DNA of 64,000 nt from Sphingomonas sp. C3-2 (GTDB lineage Bacteria > Pseudomonadota > Alphaproteobacteria > Sphingomonadales > Sphingomonadaceae), in the NCBI RefSeq assembly GCF_033025475.1, contig NZ_CP130322.1:2609001-2673000 (forward strand). Direction: 5' to 3'. A model generated the notes under the pieces. That model made no database searches and was not told where the DNA came from. It saw only the letters and a program-made list of their open reading frames with translations. Shown here piece by piece: positions 44,967 to 56,937 of this stretch. Within the stretch, counting starts at the first letter, position 1. Each line of letters begins with the position of its first letter. Made by a program: the position numbers and the translations under genes.

Positions 44967-46145
44967 ATGGCCGACTTTACCCCGTTCAAATGGGACGACC
45001 CGTTCAACCTCGACGCGCAGCTGACCGATGACGAGCGGATGATCCGCGATACGGCGGAAGGCTATGCACAGGGGCGGTTGCTGCCGCGCGTGCTGAGCGC
45101 GACGCGCGAGGAGCGGTTTGACCGCGAGATCATGAACGAGCTGGGCGAGCTGGGCCTGCTGGGCGCGACGATCGACGGCTATGGCTGCGCGGGCGTGAGC
45201 CATGTGGCCTACGGCCTGATCGCGCGCGCGGTGGAGCGGGTGGATTCGGGCTATCGTTCGGCGATGAGCGTGCAATCCTCGCTCGTGATGCACCCCATCC
45301 ATGCCTATGGCAGCGAGGCGCAGCGCGAAAAATATCTGCCGCGGCTGGCGACGGGCGAGATTGTCGGCTGTTTCGGGCTGACCGAACCCGATGCGGGATC
45401 GGACCCCGGCAGCATGACGGCGCGCGCGGTGGCGGTGGACGGCGGATACCGGCTGACGGGCACCAAGATGTGGATCACCAACGCACCGATCGCCGATATC
45501 GCGGTGGTGTGGGCGAAGCTGGACGGGGTGATCCGCGGCTTCATCGTTGAGCGCGGCTGGGCGGGGCTGAGTTTCCCCAAGATCGAGGGCAAGATGAGCC
45601 TTCGCGCGTCGATTACCGGCGAGATCGTGATGGACGAAGTGTTCGTTCCCGCCGAGAACATGCTGCCCAATGCGCGCGGGCTGGGCGGGCCGTTCGGCTG
45701 CCTCAACAAGGCGCGGTACGGCATTGCCTGGGGATCGATGGGCGCGGCGGAGGACTGTTTCCACCGCGCGCGGACGTACATGCTGGAGCGCAAGCAGTTC
45801 GGCCGGCCGCTGGCGGCGAACCAGATCCCGCAGCTGAAGATGGCGAACATGCAGACCGAGATCGCGCTGGGGCTGAACGCCGCGCTGACCGTGGGGCGCG
45901 CGATCGACGCCGGCCACTGGGCGCCCGAGATGGTGAGCCTGATCAAGCGCAACAATTGCGGCAAGGCGCTGGATATCGCGCGGATGGCGCGCGACATGCA
46001 CGGCGGCAATGGGATTTCGGACCAGTTCCATGTGATCCGCCACCTGGTGAACCTGGAAACGGTGAACACCTATGAAGGCACGCACGATGTGCACGCGCTG
46101 ATCCTGGGCCGCGCGATCACAGGGATTCAGGCGTTTACCGGCTGA
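44967..46145 (+). CDS. gcdH: Glutaryl-CoA dehydrogenase
   Basis: A 392-residue ACAD matching GcdH along its length. [21 protein letters not shown] contains the substrate-carboxylate Arg (Arg97), and [46 protein letters not shown] and the base motif [19 protein letters not shown] are all typical. It oxidises and decarboxylates glutaryl-CoA to crotonyl-CoA, a step in lysine, tryptophan and aromatic-acid breakdown. Confidence 0.96.
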   Translation: MADFTPFKWDDPFNLDAQLTDDERMIRDTAEGYAQGRLLPRVLSATREERFDREIMNELGELGLLGATIDGYGCAGVSHVAYGLIARAVERVDSGYRSAMSVQSSLVMHPIHAYGSEAQREKYLPRLATGEIVGCFGLTEPDAGSDPGSMTARAVAVDGGYRLTGTKMWITNAPIADIAVVWAKLDGVIRGFIVERGWAGLSFPKIEGKMSLRASITGEIVMDEVFVPAENMLPNARGLGGPFGCLNKARYGIAWGSMGAAEDCFHRARTYMLERKQFGRPLAANQIPQLKMANMQTEIALGLNAALTVGRAIDAGHWAPEMVSLIKRNNCGKALDIARMARDMHGGNGISDQFHVIRHLVNLETVNTYEGTHDVHALILGRAITGIQAFTG

Positions 46146-46160
46146 GGCGCGCCCGCCTGA

Positions 46161-46200
46161 ACGCGACATGGGCGACATGACAATCGCCCATGTGTCGCGT
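46161..46200 (+). terminator. Long hairpin after gcdH
   Basis: ACGCGACA and TGGGCGA (46161-46175) pair with TCGCCCA and TGTCGCGT (46184-46200) around eight bases, with a two-base bulge. It starts 15 bases after the gcdH stop. No T-run follows. Confidence 0.6.
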
Positions 46201-46758
46201 TGTGCGCAGGGAGGCCGTGACACGCCATTGGCTGTGGATAAGTTGATTGTCCAATCAGTTTAGGGTGTTGCGCGCGCGCTTTGGCGTGGCGGAGACGCGG
46301 CCTGTTGGAAATCGGCGCGTGAGGATGCCGATGCGGGGAAAAGGGAGTGACGGCGCGAAGCCCGTGCGCGCGGACGATGCCGCTGGAGCGCCCGGATCGC
46401 CATGGCCGACCGGAGCGCCCGTGTGCCGGCAAAGATGCCGGAGCGATGATGTTTCGAAGCAAAGGCACGCACTATCCGCGCCGGGCTTCGCACCATACCG
46501 AGGAGGGCAGGCCGGTTGACGCCGCGCCTGCCGTCCGCAGCCCTGCTGCACCATGATCAGCGGTGCGCAGGAGTGATCATGTTAACCGATATGGTTCGTA
46601 GAGTCAATATATATGAGCCATTTGCGTTTGATAGGCGGCGAATGACCCGATCGATCATGTCGTTCGTCGTCAAAGCTTGTCGGTTTGTCGAAATTCGGGC
46701 TAGGTTCACGTCATGTGGGCAACACACGGGCCAGAGTGATGGTTTTCGGAGATATGAA
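46201..46758. other. 558-base intergenic region without a recognised gene
   Basis: This is the longest gene-free stretch in the window. Open frames exist on both strands but are Arg/Pro/Ala-rich and resemble no family. The last 200 bases are less GC-rich (for example around 46590-46620) and probably hold the promoter of the M3 peptidase gene, which lacks an ATG start. I see no repeat, tRNA or mobile-element end. Confidence 0.6.
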
Positions 46759-48930
46759 TTGCGTATCAACAATCTGCTTGTTGCCGGCGTGTCGCTGGCA
46801 GCGCTGGCGCTGCCGGTGAGCGCGTCTGCCAAAAAGGCGCCCGCCGGCGCCGAGACCGCGGTGACGACCGCTGCGGCGACCAACCCCATGCTGCAGAAAT
46901 GGACCGGCCCTTATGAAGGTGTGCCGCCGTTCGACCAGATGAAGCCCGAGCTGTTCCCGGCCGCGTTCACCGCGGCGATGGAGGAACTGCGCCGCGAGGT
47001 TTACGCGGTGCGCGACAACAAGGCGCCCGCGACCTTCCAGAATGTCAACGAGGCGATGCAGCTGACCGGCGACACGATGGACCGCCTGTTCGCGCTGTGG
47101 GGCGTGCAGACGAGCAACCAGTCGAACGCCGATGTGCAGAAGATCGACCGCGAATGGAGCCCCAAAATCTCGGCATTTTATGACGAGATCCAGCTCGATC
47201 CCAAGCTGTTCGCGCGCTTCAAGGAAGTGTACGACAAGCGCGCGACGCTCAATCTGACGCCCGCGCAGCTGCGTATCGTCGAGCGCGATTACCGCAATTT
47301 CGTGCGCCAGGGCGCGCTGCTCGACCCCGCCACCAAGGCGAAGGTGAGCGAGATCAACCAGCAGCTTTCGGTGGCGTTCAGCGATTTCAGCGCCAAGGTG
47401 CTGGCCGATGAAGAAAAGTGGATCGTTGTTGAGGACAAGGCCGAACTGGCCGGGCTTCCCGACAGCTTTGTCGCGTCGCTGAAGGCGGCCGCCGACGAGC
47501 GCAACCTGGCGGGCAAATGGGTGATCGTGAACACCCGTTCGTCGGTGCAGCCGGTGCTGGCCAACGCGACCAACCGCGCGCTGCGCGAAAAGACATGGCG
47601 CGCCTTTATCGGCCGCGGCGACAATGGCGATGCGAACGACACCAATGCGACGATCGCCGAGATACTGAAGCTGCGCGCCGACCGCGCCAAGCTGCTCGGG
47701 TTCAAGAACCACGCCTGGTACCGCATGGATGACACCATGGCGAAGGACCCGGCGCGCGCGATGGACCTGATGATGCGCGTCTGGCCCGCCGCCGTGGCCC
47801 GCGTGAAGGAAGAAGTGGCCGATATGCAGGCGGTGGCCGATGCCGACGCGAAGAAGGCCAAGACCGCCAAGATCGCGATCGAGCCGTGGGATTACGGTTT
47901 CTATTCGGAAAAGGTGCGCAAGGCGAAGTACGACCTCGATGAAGCCGAGGTGAAGCCCTATTTCGAGCTGAACAACATGGTGAACGCGGCCTTCTATGCC
48001 GCCGGGCGCCTGTATGACCTCGATTTCAAGGAAAACACGGGCGAAGTGCCGGTGTTCAACCCCGATGTCCGCACCTTCATCGTCACCGACAAGCGTGATG
48101 GTTCGAATGTCGGGCTGTTCTACCTCGACAATTTCGCCCGCGCGGGCAAGCGTTCGGGCGCGTGGATGACCACCTATCGCAGCCAGCAGAAGCTGGGCGG
48201 CGAGCGCAATGTGCTGGCGTCGAACAACAACAATTTCGTCAAGGGTGCGCCCGGCGAGCCCGTGCTGATCAGCCTCGACGATGCGACGACGCTGTTCCAC
48301 GAATTCGGCCACGCCATCCATTATTTCCTGCAGGACGTATATTACCCGTCGCTGGGCGGCACGCCGCGCGACTTTGTGGAATATCCGAGCCAGGTGAACG
48401 AGAACTGGCTGCTGACTCGCGACGTGCTTGACCGTTATGCCAAGCATTACAAGACGGGCGAGGCGATGCCGCAGGCGCTGGTCGACAAGATCGAGAAATC
48501 CTCGACCTTCAACCAGGGCTATAGCACGGTCGAATATCTGTCGTCGGCGATCGTCGACATGAAGCTGCACGACCGCGAGGCGCCGGTGACCGACCCCGAC
48601 GCGTTCGAGCGCGAGACGCTGGCGGAACTGGGCATGCCCAAGGAACTGGTGATGCGGCACCGCCTGCCGCAGTTCAACCATCTGTTCTCGTCCGATGGCT
48701 ATTCGGCGGGTTATTACAGCTATCTCTGGTCCGAGACGATGGATGCCGACACCTGGGCGGCGTTCACCGAGGCGGGCAGCCCATGGGATCGCGGCGTGGC
48801 CGACCGGTTCCGCAAGGTGCTGCTGTCGACCGGCAACGAAACCGATCGCGCCGAGGCGTACCGCGCGTTCCGCGGCCGCGACCCGGACGTGAAGGCGCTT
48901 TTGAAGAAGCGCGGTTTCCCGGCCGAATAA
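46759..48930 (+). CDS. M3 family metallopeptidase (Dcp/OpdA type), secreted
   Basis: A 723-residue zinc peptidase. The active site is FHEFGHAIHYFLQ (HExxH), with the downstream Glu in YPSQVNENW. A signal peptide is visible at 1-23 (LVAGVSLAALALPVSASA before KKAPAG), so it works in the periplasm, unlike cytosolic OpdA. The start is taken as TTG at 46759, seven bases after CGGAGA, since no ATG lies in frame close by; the nearby ATG at 46754 is out of frame. Dcp-type enzymes remove C-terminal dipeptides. Confidence 0.93.
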   Translation: MRINNLLVAGVSLAALALPVSASAKKAPAGAETAVTTAAATNPMLQKWTGPYEGVPPFDQMKPELFPAAFTAAMEELRREVYAVRDNKAPATFQNVNEAMQLTGDTMDRLFALWGVQTSNQSNADVQKIDREWSPKISAFYDEIQLDPKLFARFKEVYDKRATLNLTPAQLRIVERDYRNFVRQGALLDPATKAKVSEINQQLSVAFSDFSAKVLADEEKWIVVEDKAELAGLPDSFVASLKAAADERNLAGKWVIVNTRSSVQPVLANATNRALREKTWRAFIGRGDNGDANDTNATIAEILKLRADRAKLLGFKNHAWYRMDDTMAKDPARAMDLMMRVWPAAVARVKEEVADMQAVADADAKKAKTAKIAIEPWDYGFYSEKVRKAKYDLDEAEVKPYFELNNMVNAAFYAAGRLYDLDFKENTGEVPVFNPDVRTFIVTDKRDGSNVGLFYLDNFARAGKRSGAWMTTYRSQQKLGGERNVLASNNNNFVKGAPGEPVLISLDDATTLFHEFGHAIHYFLQDVYYPSLGGTPRDFVEYPSQVNENWLLTRDVLDRYAKHYKTGEAMPQALVDKIEKSSTFNQGYSTVEYLSSAIVDMKLHDREAPVTDPDAFERETLAELGMPKELVMRHRLPQFNHLFSSDGYSAGYYSYLWSETMDADTWAAFTEAGSPWDRGVADRFRKVLLSTGNETDRAEAYRAFRGRDPDVKALLKKRGFPAE

Positions 48931-48957
48931 GCCTGAACAGCACAATCTGAACCGAAG

Positions 48958-48993
48958 CGGCCGGCTGCGTAAGAATACGCGGTCGGCCGTTTG
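48958..48993 (+). terminator. Rho-independent terminator after the M3 peptidase
   Basis: CGGCCG at 48958-48963 pairs with CGGCCG at 48984-48989, and inner GCGTA/TACGC continue the stem around AGAA. TTT and T-rich bases follow. Confidence 0.75.
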
Positions 48994-49191
48994 GTTTAAT
49001 GTGCCGTTCGCAATTCGTTAACGGCGAGAAATGGCGGCAAAGCGTGGTTTGGGCGCATAGGTGCGGCCTATCACGCTCTGCTATGGTGGTTTTTACTCCA
49101 CAAGCCACGGCTATCCGACGCCAAATGCAGCGTTAATCTCGGGTTCATCTGGCGAGTCGCGCGCGACCGCCCGTTATCTGGGAGAGTTGAG

Positions 49192-52100
49192 ATGGCTGCT
49201 CTGGTCGGTAGTTCTTCCGTAAAATCGATACTTCTGGGCGCGACCGCGCTGACCGCTGGACTGATGGCGCCCGAGGGCGCGCTGGCGCAGGATGGTGGCG
49301 GCGCCGTGCAGGTGCCCGACATCATCATCCGCAACGACCTGTCCCCCGATCTGCCGCCGGCGGCGGGGATACTCGACAGCGGCGTGACGGGCGTGGGGCA
49401 GATGGTGATCGATGCGGGCGGCGGCTTTGTCGGGCTGTGCACGGGCACGCTCATCAACCCGCGCATGGTGATCTTTGCCGCGCACTGCGTGAACGATCAG
49501 GCGGCCGATACCTATGGTTCGGCGAGCGGCGGCACCGCGATCAGCTTTGGCTTCGAGGCCAATAACCGCCCTGCGGTGCGCCAATGGCTGGGGCTGGACG
49601 GCGGCGTGCTGCACGCGACGAACAAGGCGCTTTCGCTCTATAATGTCGAGCAGGTCTGGTATGACGAACGCTCGCTGGCGACTGGATTTCTTGAGGCCGA
49701 TGTCGCGATGGCGACGCTTGATACCCCCGCCTTCGACGTGCCGACCTGGACGATGCTGTTCACCCCGCTGACCGAGGAGACGCATGCGCAGATCATCGGA
49801 TACGGCACCAAGGGGACGAGCGCCAACCCGGCAGGGGGCATCGATTTCCGCCGCCGCGCCGCCGAGAACATGCTTTCGGTGCTGGGATCGCTCGACGATA
49901 TCGACAGCTTCCTTTTCGGCGCGCCGAGCGGGTTGCCGCAAAGCCTGTACATGATGGATTTCGACAGCCCGGCGGGCGAGGACGCGTTTGACGACACCAC
50001 CGGCAATTTCGATTTCGATATTTTCGATGGGCCCGCGCTGCCCCGCGAAGGCACCACCGCCGGGGGCGATTCCGGTGGGCCGCTGGTGGTGGACCAGAAA
50101 TTCGACAAATCGGTGGTGGTCGGCGTGCTTTCGGGCGGGACGCGCTATTTCGGTCCCCAGCTTTTTTCGACCTATGGCACCAATAATTTCTACCAGCCGC
50201 TGTTTCTATACTGGGACCAGATCGTCGCCAATAACAGCTATGTCTATGCCACCAATCGCAAGGCGAGCGGCAACTGGACCGATCCCAATTACTGGGTCCA
50301 GACGCTCGACCCGAGCTATGCGATCGAGGTGGAGGGCAAGCTGGTGAACGCGCTGCCCGGAACGCCCGCGCTGGGCATCAGCGGCGATACGGTGAAGTTC
50401 GGGAGCATCTGTTTCCTGTCCGATTGCGTGCCGCTGGAGGATTCGAGCGTGCCGCCGGGTGAGGGGGCGCCTAACAGCATCCAGATCCCCGGTGGACCGG
50501 GAAGCCGCAATTTCGTGCCGAACAACGTCGTCGCCAACCCGGCGACGGGGATCAAGGCGCGTTATTATGACGTGACGCTGAAGGGGCTGGGTGAAACCGT
50601 GCTGGGCGCATCGGTGACGATCGACCGGCTGACGCTCGACAAGGCGCACATGCTCAACGTCAAGCCGGGCGCGAACCTGAAGGTATGGGGCGATTATACC
50701 CAGTATAGCGGCTGGACGCAGGTGAACGGCACGATCGCGAGCGGCGAGGCGCTGATCGCGAGCGGCATATTGAGCGGGGCGGGGCGGTTCGACCCGACCT
50801 ATCTCACCGTTGTTGCGGGCGCGGTGCTGCCCGGCAATATCGGCGGGGCGGGGACGCTGACCATTGCGGGCGATGTCATCCTGTCCTCGGGCGCGCTCAC
50901 TGTGTTCGACGTGTCGCGCCCGCGCACCGACCGGATCGACGTGGTGGGCGATGCCGCCAATAGCGGCATCATCTCGCTGGGCGGGACGGCGGCGTTCCTG
51001 CGCACGCTGACGGGCGCGGCGCCGCGCCAGGGCGACAGCACGACGATCATCACCGCGACTGGCGGGGTGGACGGCACGTTCGACCATGTCGTTGGCGGGG
51101 TGGGTGTGCTCAAACCCGAGCTGACCTACGGCGCCAACGCGGTGACGCTGACGCTGAAGGCCGGCAAGTTCAGCGATTTCCTGAACGGCTATGGCGGGAC
51201 CGTGATGGCCTTTGCCAATGCGCTCGATGCGATGCGTGCGGCGTCGTACACCAATTTGTACGGGCTGTACGGCGCGATCGACGTGATGGAGCCGCACATG
51301 CTGGCGGCGACGTTTGGCAATCTTGTCCCGCGAACGGTGGATGAGGCGCAGATGCTCGACCGCGAGCAGGGCGGCAAGGTGACCCGGCTGGTTGCGGACC
51401 GCCTGTCGATGCTCGGCACGCGCGCGGCGGGCTATGGCCGGCTGAGCGTGGTCGGTGCGCCCGAAATGCTGAGCATGGACGGCCAGGGGATATCGGGCAG
51501 TTCGGCGGCGCAGATGAGCTTTGCGCGCAGCCTTGCCCCCTCGGGCCGGAGCGTCGGGCGGTTGCCCGAAAATGTCAGCGGCTTTGTGTCGGGCGGGGTC
51601 GAGCGGGGCACCGCGCTGGCGGCGGCTGGCAACGGCTCGCGCGACAGCTGGCATATCGCGATGGGGCTTGAGTTTGCGCTGGGCGAGGCGCTGACCATAG
51701 GGTCGGCGTTCGGCCATGTGAACGGGCTGAGCCGCTTTGCCGGGAACGAGGCCAAGGCGGTGACCAACCAGGCGGCGCTTTATGGCAGCTACCGGCTGGG
51801 CGGCGGCTTTTATGCCGGCGGGCTGGCATCGATGGCGCACACGCGCATGGGGATGGAGCGCACGACCGGCGCGGGTGGCAGCCTGGTCGCCAGCATGGCG
51901 GGCGATACGCGCGCGATGGCGATCGACGTGCAGGCCGAACTGGGCGCCAATGTCGAGACCGGGCTGGGCGGGCTGATGCTCACCCCGCGCGCGGCGCTGG
52001 CGTACAAGTCGTATAATCTGAGCGGCTTCCGCGAGCAGGGCGGCGAGATGGCGATGATGATCGACGACATGCGCCTCAACCGGATCGAGAGCCGGCTGGG

Positions 52101-52401
52101 CGTGCGCCTGTCGGGCACGGCGCAGCCCGTGCGCGGTTGGCAGTTCACCCCCGAACTGCGCGCCGACTGGGTGACCACGCTGGCGGGCGGGCGCGACAGT
52201 TTCGACGTGCGCTTCGCCGCCGCGCCCGATGTTGCCATCGCGTTGCCGCTGATGAGCAACGACCGCAGCTGGGCCGAGCTGAAGGGCGGGTTCCGGCTGG
52301 TCAACGGGCCGCTGGCCTTTGGCGCAGGCGTTGAGCGCAGTTTCGCGCGCAGCGACCTGACCGACAACCGCGCCGTGATGGATGTCGCGTTCAGCTTCTG
52401 A
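49192..52401 (+). CDS. Autotransporter with trypsin-like serine protease passenger
   Basis: A 1069-residue type Va secreted protein. A signal peptide ends near residue 32 (GALAQD). An S1 chymotrypsin-fold domain spans about 60-350 with a complete triad: His98 (FAAHC), Asp170 (EADVAMATL) and Ser294 (GGDSGGPL). Residues about 370-670 look like a beta-helical stalk (ISGDTVKFG, GAGTLTIAGDVILSSG). About 785-1069 form the 12-strand autotransporter barrel ending with Phe in VAFSF. It should carry an extracellular protease to the surface. GGGAGAG precedes the ATG. It stands alone and ends at a clear terminator. Confidence 0.94.
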   Translation: MAALVGSSSVKSILLGATALTAGLMAPEGALAQDGGGAVQVPDIIIRNDLSPDLPPAAGILDSGVTGVGQMVIDAGGGFVGLCTGTLINPRMVIFAAHCVNDQAADTYGSASGGTAISFGFEANNRPAVRQWLGLDGGVLHATNKALSLYNVEQVWYDERSLATGFLEADVAMATLDTPAFDVPTWTMLFTPLTEETHAQIIGYGTKGTSANPAGGIDFRRRAAENMLSVLGSLDDIDSFLFGAPSGLPQSLYMMDFDSPAGEDAFDDTTGNFDFDIFDGPALPREGTTAGGDSGGPLVVDQKFDKSVVVGVLSGGTRYFGPQLFSTYGTNNFYQPLFLYWDQIVANNSYVYATNRKASGNWTDPNYWVQTLDPSYAIEVEGKLVNALPGTPALGISGDTVKFGSICFLSDCVPLEDSSVPPGEGAPNSIQIPGGPGSRNFVPNNVVANPATGIKARYYDVTLKGLGETVLGASVTIDRLTLDKAHMLNVKPGANLKVWGDYTQYSGWTQVNGTIASGEALIASGILSGAGRFDPTYLTVVAGAVLPGNIGGAGTLTIAGDVILSSGALTVFDVSRPRTDRIDVVGDAANSGIISLGGTAAFLRTLTGAAPRQGDSTTIITATGGVDGTFDHVVGGVGVLKPELTYGANAVTLTLKAGKFSDFLNGYGGTVMAFANALDAMRAASYTNLYGLYGAIDVMEPHMLAATFGNLVPRTVDEAQMLDREQGGKVTRLVADRLSMLGTRAAGYGRLSVVGAPEMLSMDGQGISGSSAAQMSFARSLAPSGRSVGRLPENVSGFVSGGVERGTALAAAGNGSRDSWHIAMGLEFALGEALTIGSAFGHVNGLSRFAGNEAKAVTNQAALYGSYRLGGGFYAGGLASMAHTRMGMERTTGAGGSLVASMAGDTRAMAIDVQAELGANVETGLGGLMLTPRAALAYKSYNLSGFREQGGEMAMMIDDMRLNRIESRLGVRLSGTAQPVRGWQFTPELRADWVTTLAGGRDSFDVRFAAAPDVAIALPLMSNDRSWAELKGGFRLVNGPLAFGAGVERSFARSDLTDNRAVMDVAFSF

Positions 52402-52488
52402 TCCGCTCAAGGCGCGGGACGGGCTGGGCCGGGGTTCAAAAATCTGCCGATATCGAACTCCGGCTTAACCCGTTGGAATGCATGATCG

Positions 52489-52524
52489 ACGGGCCGTGAA
52501 CCAATTGGGGCGCGGCCCGTTTTT
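52489..52524 (+). terminator. Rho-independent terminator after the autotransporter gene
   Basis: ACGGGCCG (52489-52496) pairs with CGGCCCGT (52513-52520), followed by TTTT. Confidence 0.75.
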
Positions 52525-52563
52525 CATGGACCCGATGCGCGGAACGCTTGTCGGACGCGTTGA

Positions 52564-54995
<2,432 letters not shown>

Positions 54996-55000
54996 CGCAC

Positions 55001-56269
55001 ATGGCGCTTTTCAGTTTCAAGCTGCCCGATATCGGCGAAGGCATTTCCGAGGCGGAGATCGTCGCCTGGCATGTGAAGGTGGGCGACATGGTCGAAGAAG
55101 ACCAGCAGATCGCCGACATGATGACCGACAAGGCGACCGTCGAGATGGAAAGCCCGGTTTCGGGCAAGGTCGTCGAACTGGCGGGCGAAGTGGGCGATCA
55201 GGTGTCGATCGGCGCGACGCTGATCGTGATCGAGACCGCGGGCGAAGCTGCCGCCGCACCGGCGGAGGCGCCTGCCGCGCCCGCCGCTGCCGTGGAACCT
55301 GCGCCCGAGACGGTGGCGGCGCCTGCGCCTGAACCCGCGCCGGTGGTTGTTGCTGAACCCGCTCCGGTAGCCCCGGACCCTGCTCCGGCTGCTCCGGCCG
55401 CGGCGGCGCAGGTGATGGCATCGCCTGCGGTGCGCGACCGCGCGCGTGCTCTGGGGATCGATCTTGCGCAGGTGCGCCCGGCGCAGGGCGACCGCATTCG
55501 CCATGCCGATCTCGACGCATACCTCACCTATAACGGCGCGCAGGGTTTCCGCGCGCCCGGCGCCTCGGCTGCACGCGCCGACGAGGCGGTGAAGGTGATC
55601 GGGATGCGCCGCCGCATCGCCGAGAATATGGCGGCGTCGAAGCGCGCCATCCCGCACTTCACCTATGTCGAGGAAATCGACGTGACCGCGCTGGAGGCGA
55701 TGCGCGCCGACCTCAACGCCAATCGCGGCGAGCGGCCCAAGCTTACCATGCTGCCGCTCTTGATCGTCGCGATCTGCAAGGCGCTGCCCGCATTCCCGAT
55801 GATCAACGCACGCTATGACGACGAGGCGGGCGTGGTGACGCGGCACGGCGCGGTGCATCTGGGCATGGCGACGCAGACCGATGCCGGGCTGATGGTGCCG
55901 GTGATCCGCGACGCGCAGGACAGGAATATCTGGCAGCTCGCCAGCGAGATCCGCCGGCTTTCCGACGCCGCGCGCAGCGGCAAGGCGAAATCGGCAGAGC
56001 TTTCGGGGTCGACACTCACCGTCACCTCGCTCGGGCCGCTCGGCGGGATCGCGACCACCCCGGTCATCAACCGCCCCGAAGTGGCGATCATCGGCCCCAA
56101 CCGCGTGATCGAGCGCCCGGTGATCCGCGACGGCGAAATCGCGGTCGCCAAGCTGATGAACCTTTCCATCTCGTGCGACCACCGCGTCGTTGATGGCTGG
56201 GACGCGGCGAGCTATGTCCAGGCGGTCCGGAAGCTGCTCGAAACGCCCGTGCTGCTCTTCGCCGACTGA
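55001..56269 (+). CDS. bkdB: Branched-chain 2-oxoacid dehydrogenase E2, lipoamide acyltransferase
   Basis: A 422-residue E2 core protein. The lipoyl domain spans 1-80 with the lipoyl Lys44 in MTDKATVEM. An Ala/Pro-rich hinge (about 82-135) is followed by an E1/E3-binding domain (about 138-172, ASPAVRDRARALGIDL) and the catalytic domain with the His/Asp motif SCDHRVVDGWDAA. It transfers the branched acyl group to CoA. It starts five bases after E1 beta. No E3 gene follows, so lipoamide dehydrogenase must come from another locus. Confidence 0.95.
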   Translation: MALFSFKLPDIGEGISEAEIVAWHVKVGDMVEEDQQIADMMTDKATVEMESPVSGKVVELAGEVGDQVSIGATLIVIETAGEAAAAPAEAPAAPAAAVEPAPETVAAPAPEPAPVVVAEPAPVAPDPAPAAPAAAAQVMASPAVRDRARALGIDLAQVRPAQGDRIRHADLDAYLTYNGAQGFRAPGASAARADEAVKVIGMRRRIAENMAASKRAIPHFTYVEEIDVTALEAMRADLNANRGERPKLTMLPLLIVAICKALPAFPMINARYDDEAGVVTRHGAVHLGMATQTDAGLMVPVIRDAQDRNIWQLASEIRRLSDAARSGKAKSAELSGSTLTVTSLGPLGGIATTPVINRPEVAIIGPNRVIERPVIRDGEIAVAKLMNLSISCDHRVVDGWDAASYVQAVRKLLETPVLLFAD

Positions 56270-56275
56270 TGCACA

Positions 56276-56318
56276 CCCCCCGCGCGGCCAGGGCAGTGCC
56301 CGGATGCCGCGCGGGGGG
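56276..56318 (+). terminator. Very GC-rich hairpin after bkd operon
   Basis: CCCCCCGCGCGGC (56276-56288) pairs perfectly with GCCGCGCGGGGGG (56306-56318). It begins seven bases after the E2 stop and lies before the convergent small gene. Confidence 0.65.
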
Positions 56319-56334
56319 GGGCTTCCGCTCCGGG

Positions 56335-56679
56335 TCAGGGGGTGTCCCGCGCGATCCGTCCGGCGAACGGCGAACCGATCCACAGATCATCCTCGACCTG
56401 AAGCCTGATCTCGGCGATGCGCCGGGCGCCGATCCAGTCGGAGCGGGGCGCCATCCGCGCAAAGGCCTCGCTTCGCGCCTGTTCGCTGGGCCACAGCGCG
56501 ATGGCGAGGAAATCGCCATTCTCGTCGCGGGTCAGGCATGATCCGAGGGCGCCCAATGCGCGCCCCTCGATGGTGATTTCGCGCCATGTCGCCCTGAAAT
56601 TGTCCTGATAGGTGGGCTCTACCTGCCATCGGTAGATGACGATGAAACCGGACGAGGGGTGATGATCGGGTTCAGCCAT
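56335..56679 (-). CDS. ABM-like (antibiotic biosynthesis monooxygenase) domain protein
   Basis: A 114-residue single-domain protein with the dimeric alpha-beta barrel pattern: VIYRWQVEPTYQDNFRATWREIT, then LGSCLTRDENGDFLAIALWPSEQARSEAF. This fits the ABM/YgiN-like superfamily, which includes quinol monooxygenases and haem-degrading enzymes, but specific residues for any one activity are not evident. It stands alone, convergent with the bkd operon. Confidence 0.72.
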   Translation of the reverse strand: MAEPDHHPSSGFIVIYRWQVEPTYQDNFRATWREITIEGRALGALGSCLTRDENGDFLAIALWPSEQARSEAFARMAPRSDWIGARRIAEIRLQVEDDLWIGSPFAGRIARDTP

Positions 56680-56937
56680 GGCGCCATGATGATGTTGGCC
56701 AAGGGGGTGTCAATGTCCCTCAGCGAAGGGTTTTCCAGCTGAACGAGCCGCAGAGCGATGCGATCCGGGGGCGGGGGCCTTGTATCGGCTGCTGACGGGC
56801 GTTCGCGGCGAACGGGCACCGGCCCGGCGTGCCGCGTACGGCAATGGCTTGTCTTGCCCCCGCCGTCCCCGTATCGCTGAGGGGTCTGCGCGTCGGGACG
56901 CTCTCACCCGCCCCGCACCTGTCGAGGTCGAGGTCCC

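Noticed and set aside
46201-46758. A gene in the long intergenic region, for example the frame at 46247-46519
   Set aside because: The predicted peptides are low in complexity, have no ribosome site and no known motif.
46711-48945. A 744-residue minus-strand frame across the M3 peptidase gene
   Set aside because: The plus-strand M3 peptidase has an intact zinc site and signal peptide; the minus frame is antisense noise.
50206-52410. A 734-residue minus-strand frame across the autotransporter gene
   Set aside because: It lacks motifs and mirrors a gene with a full protease triad and barrel.
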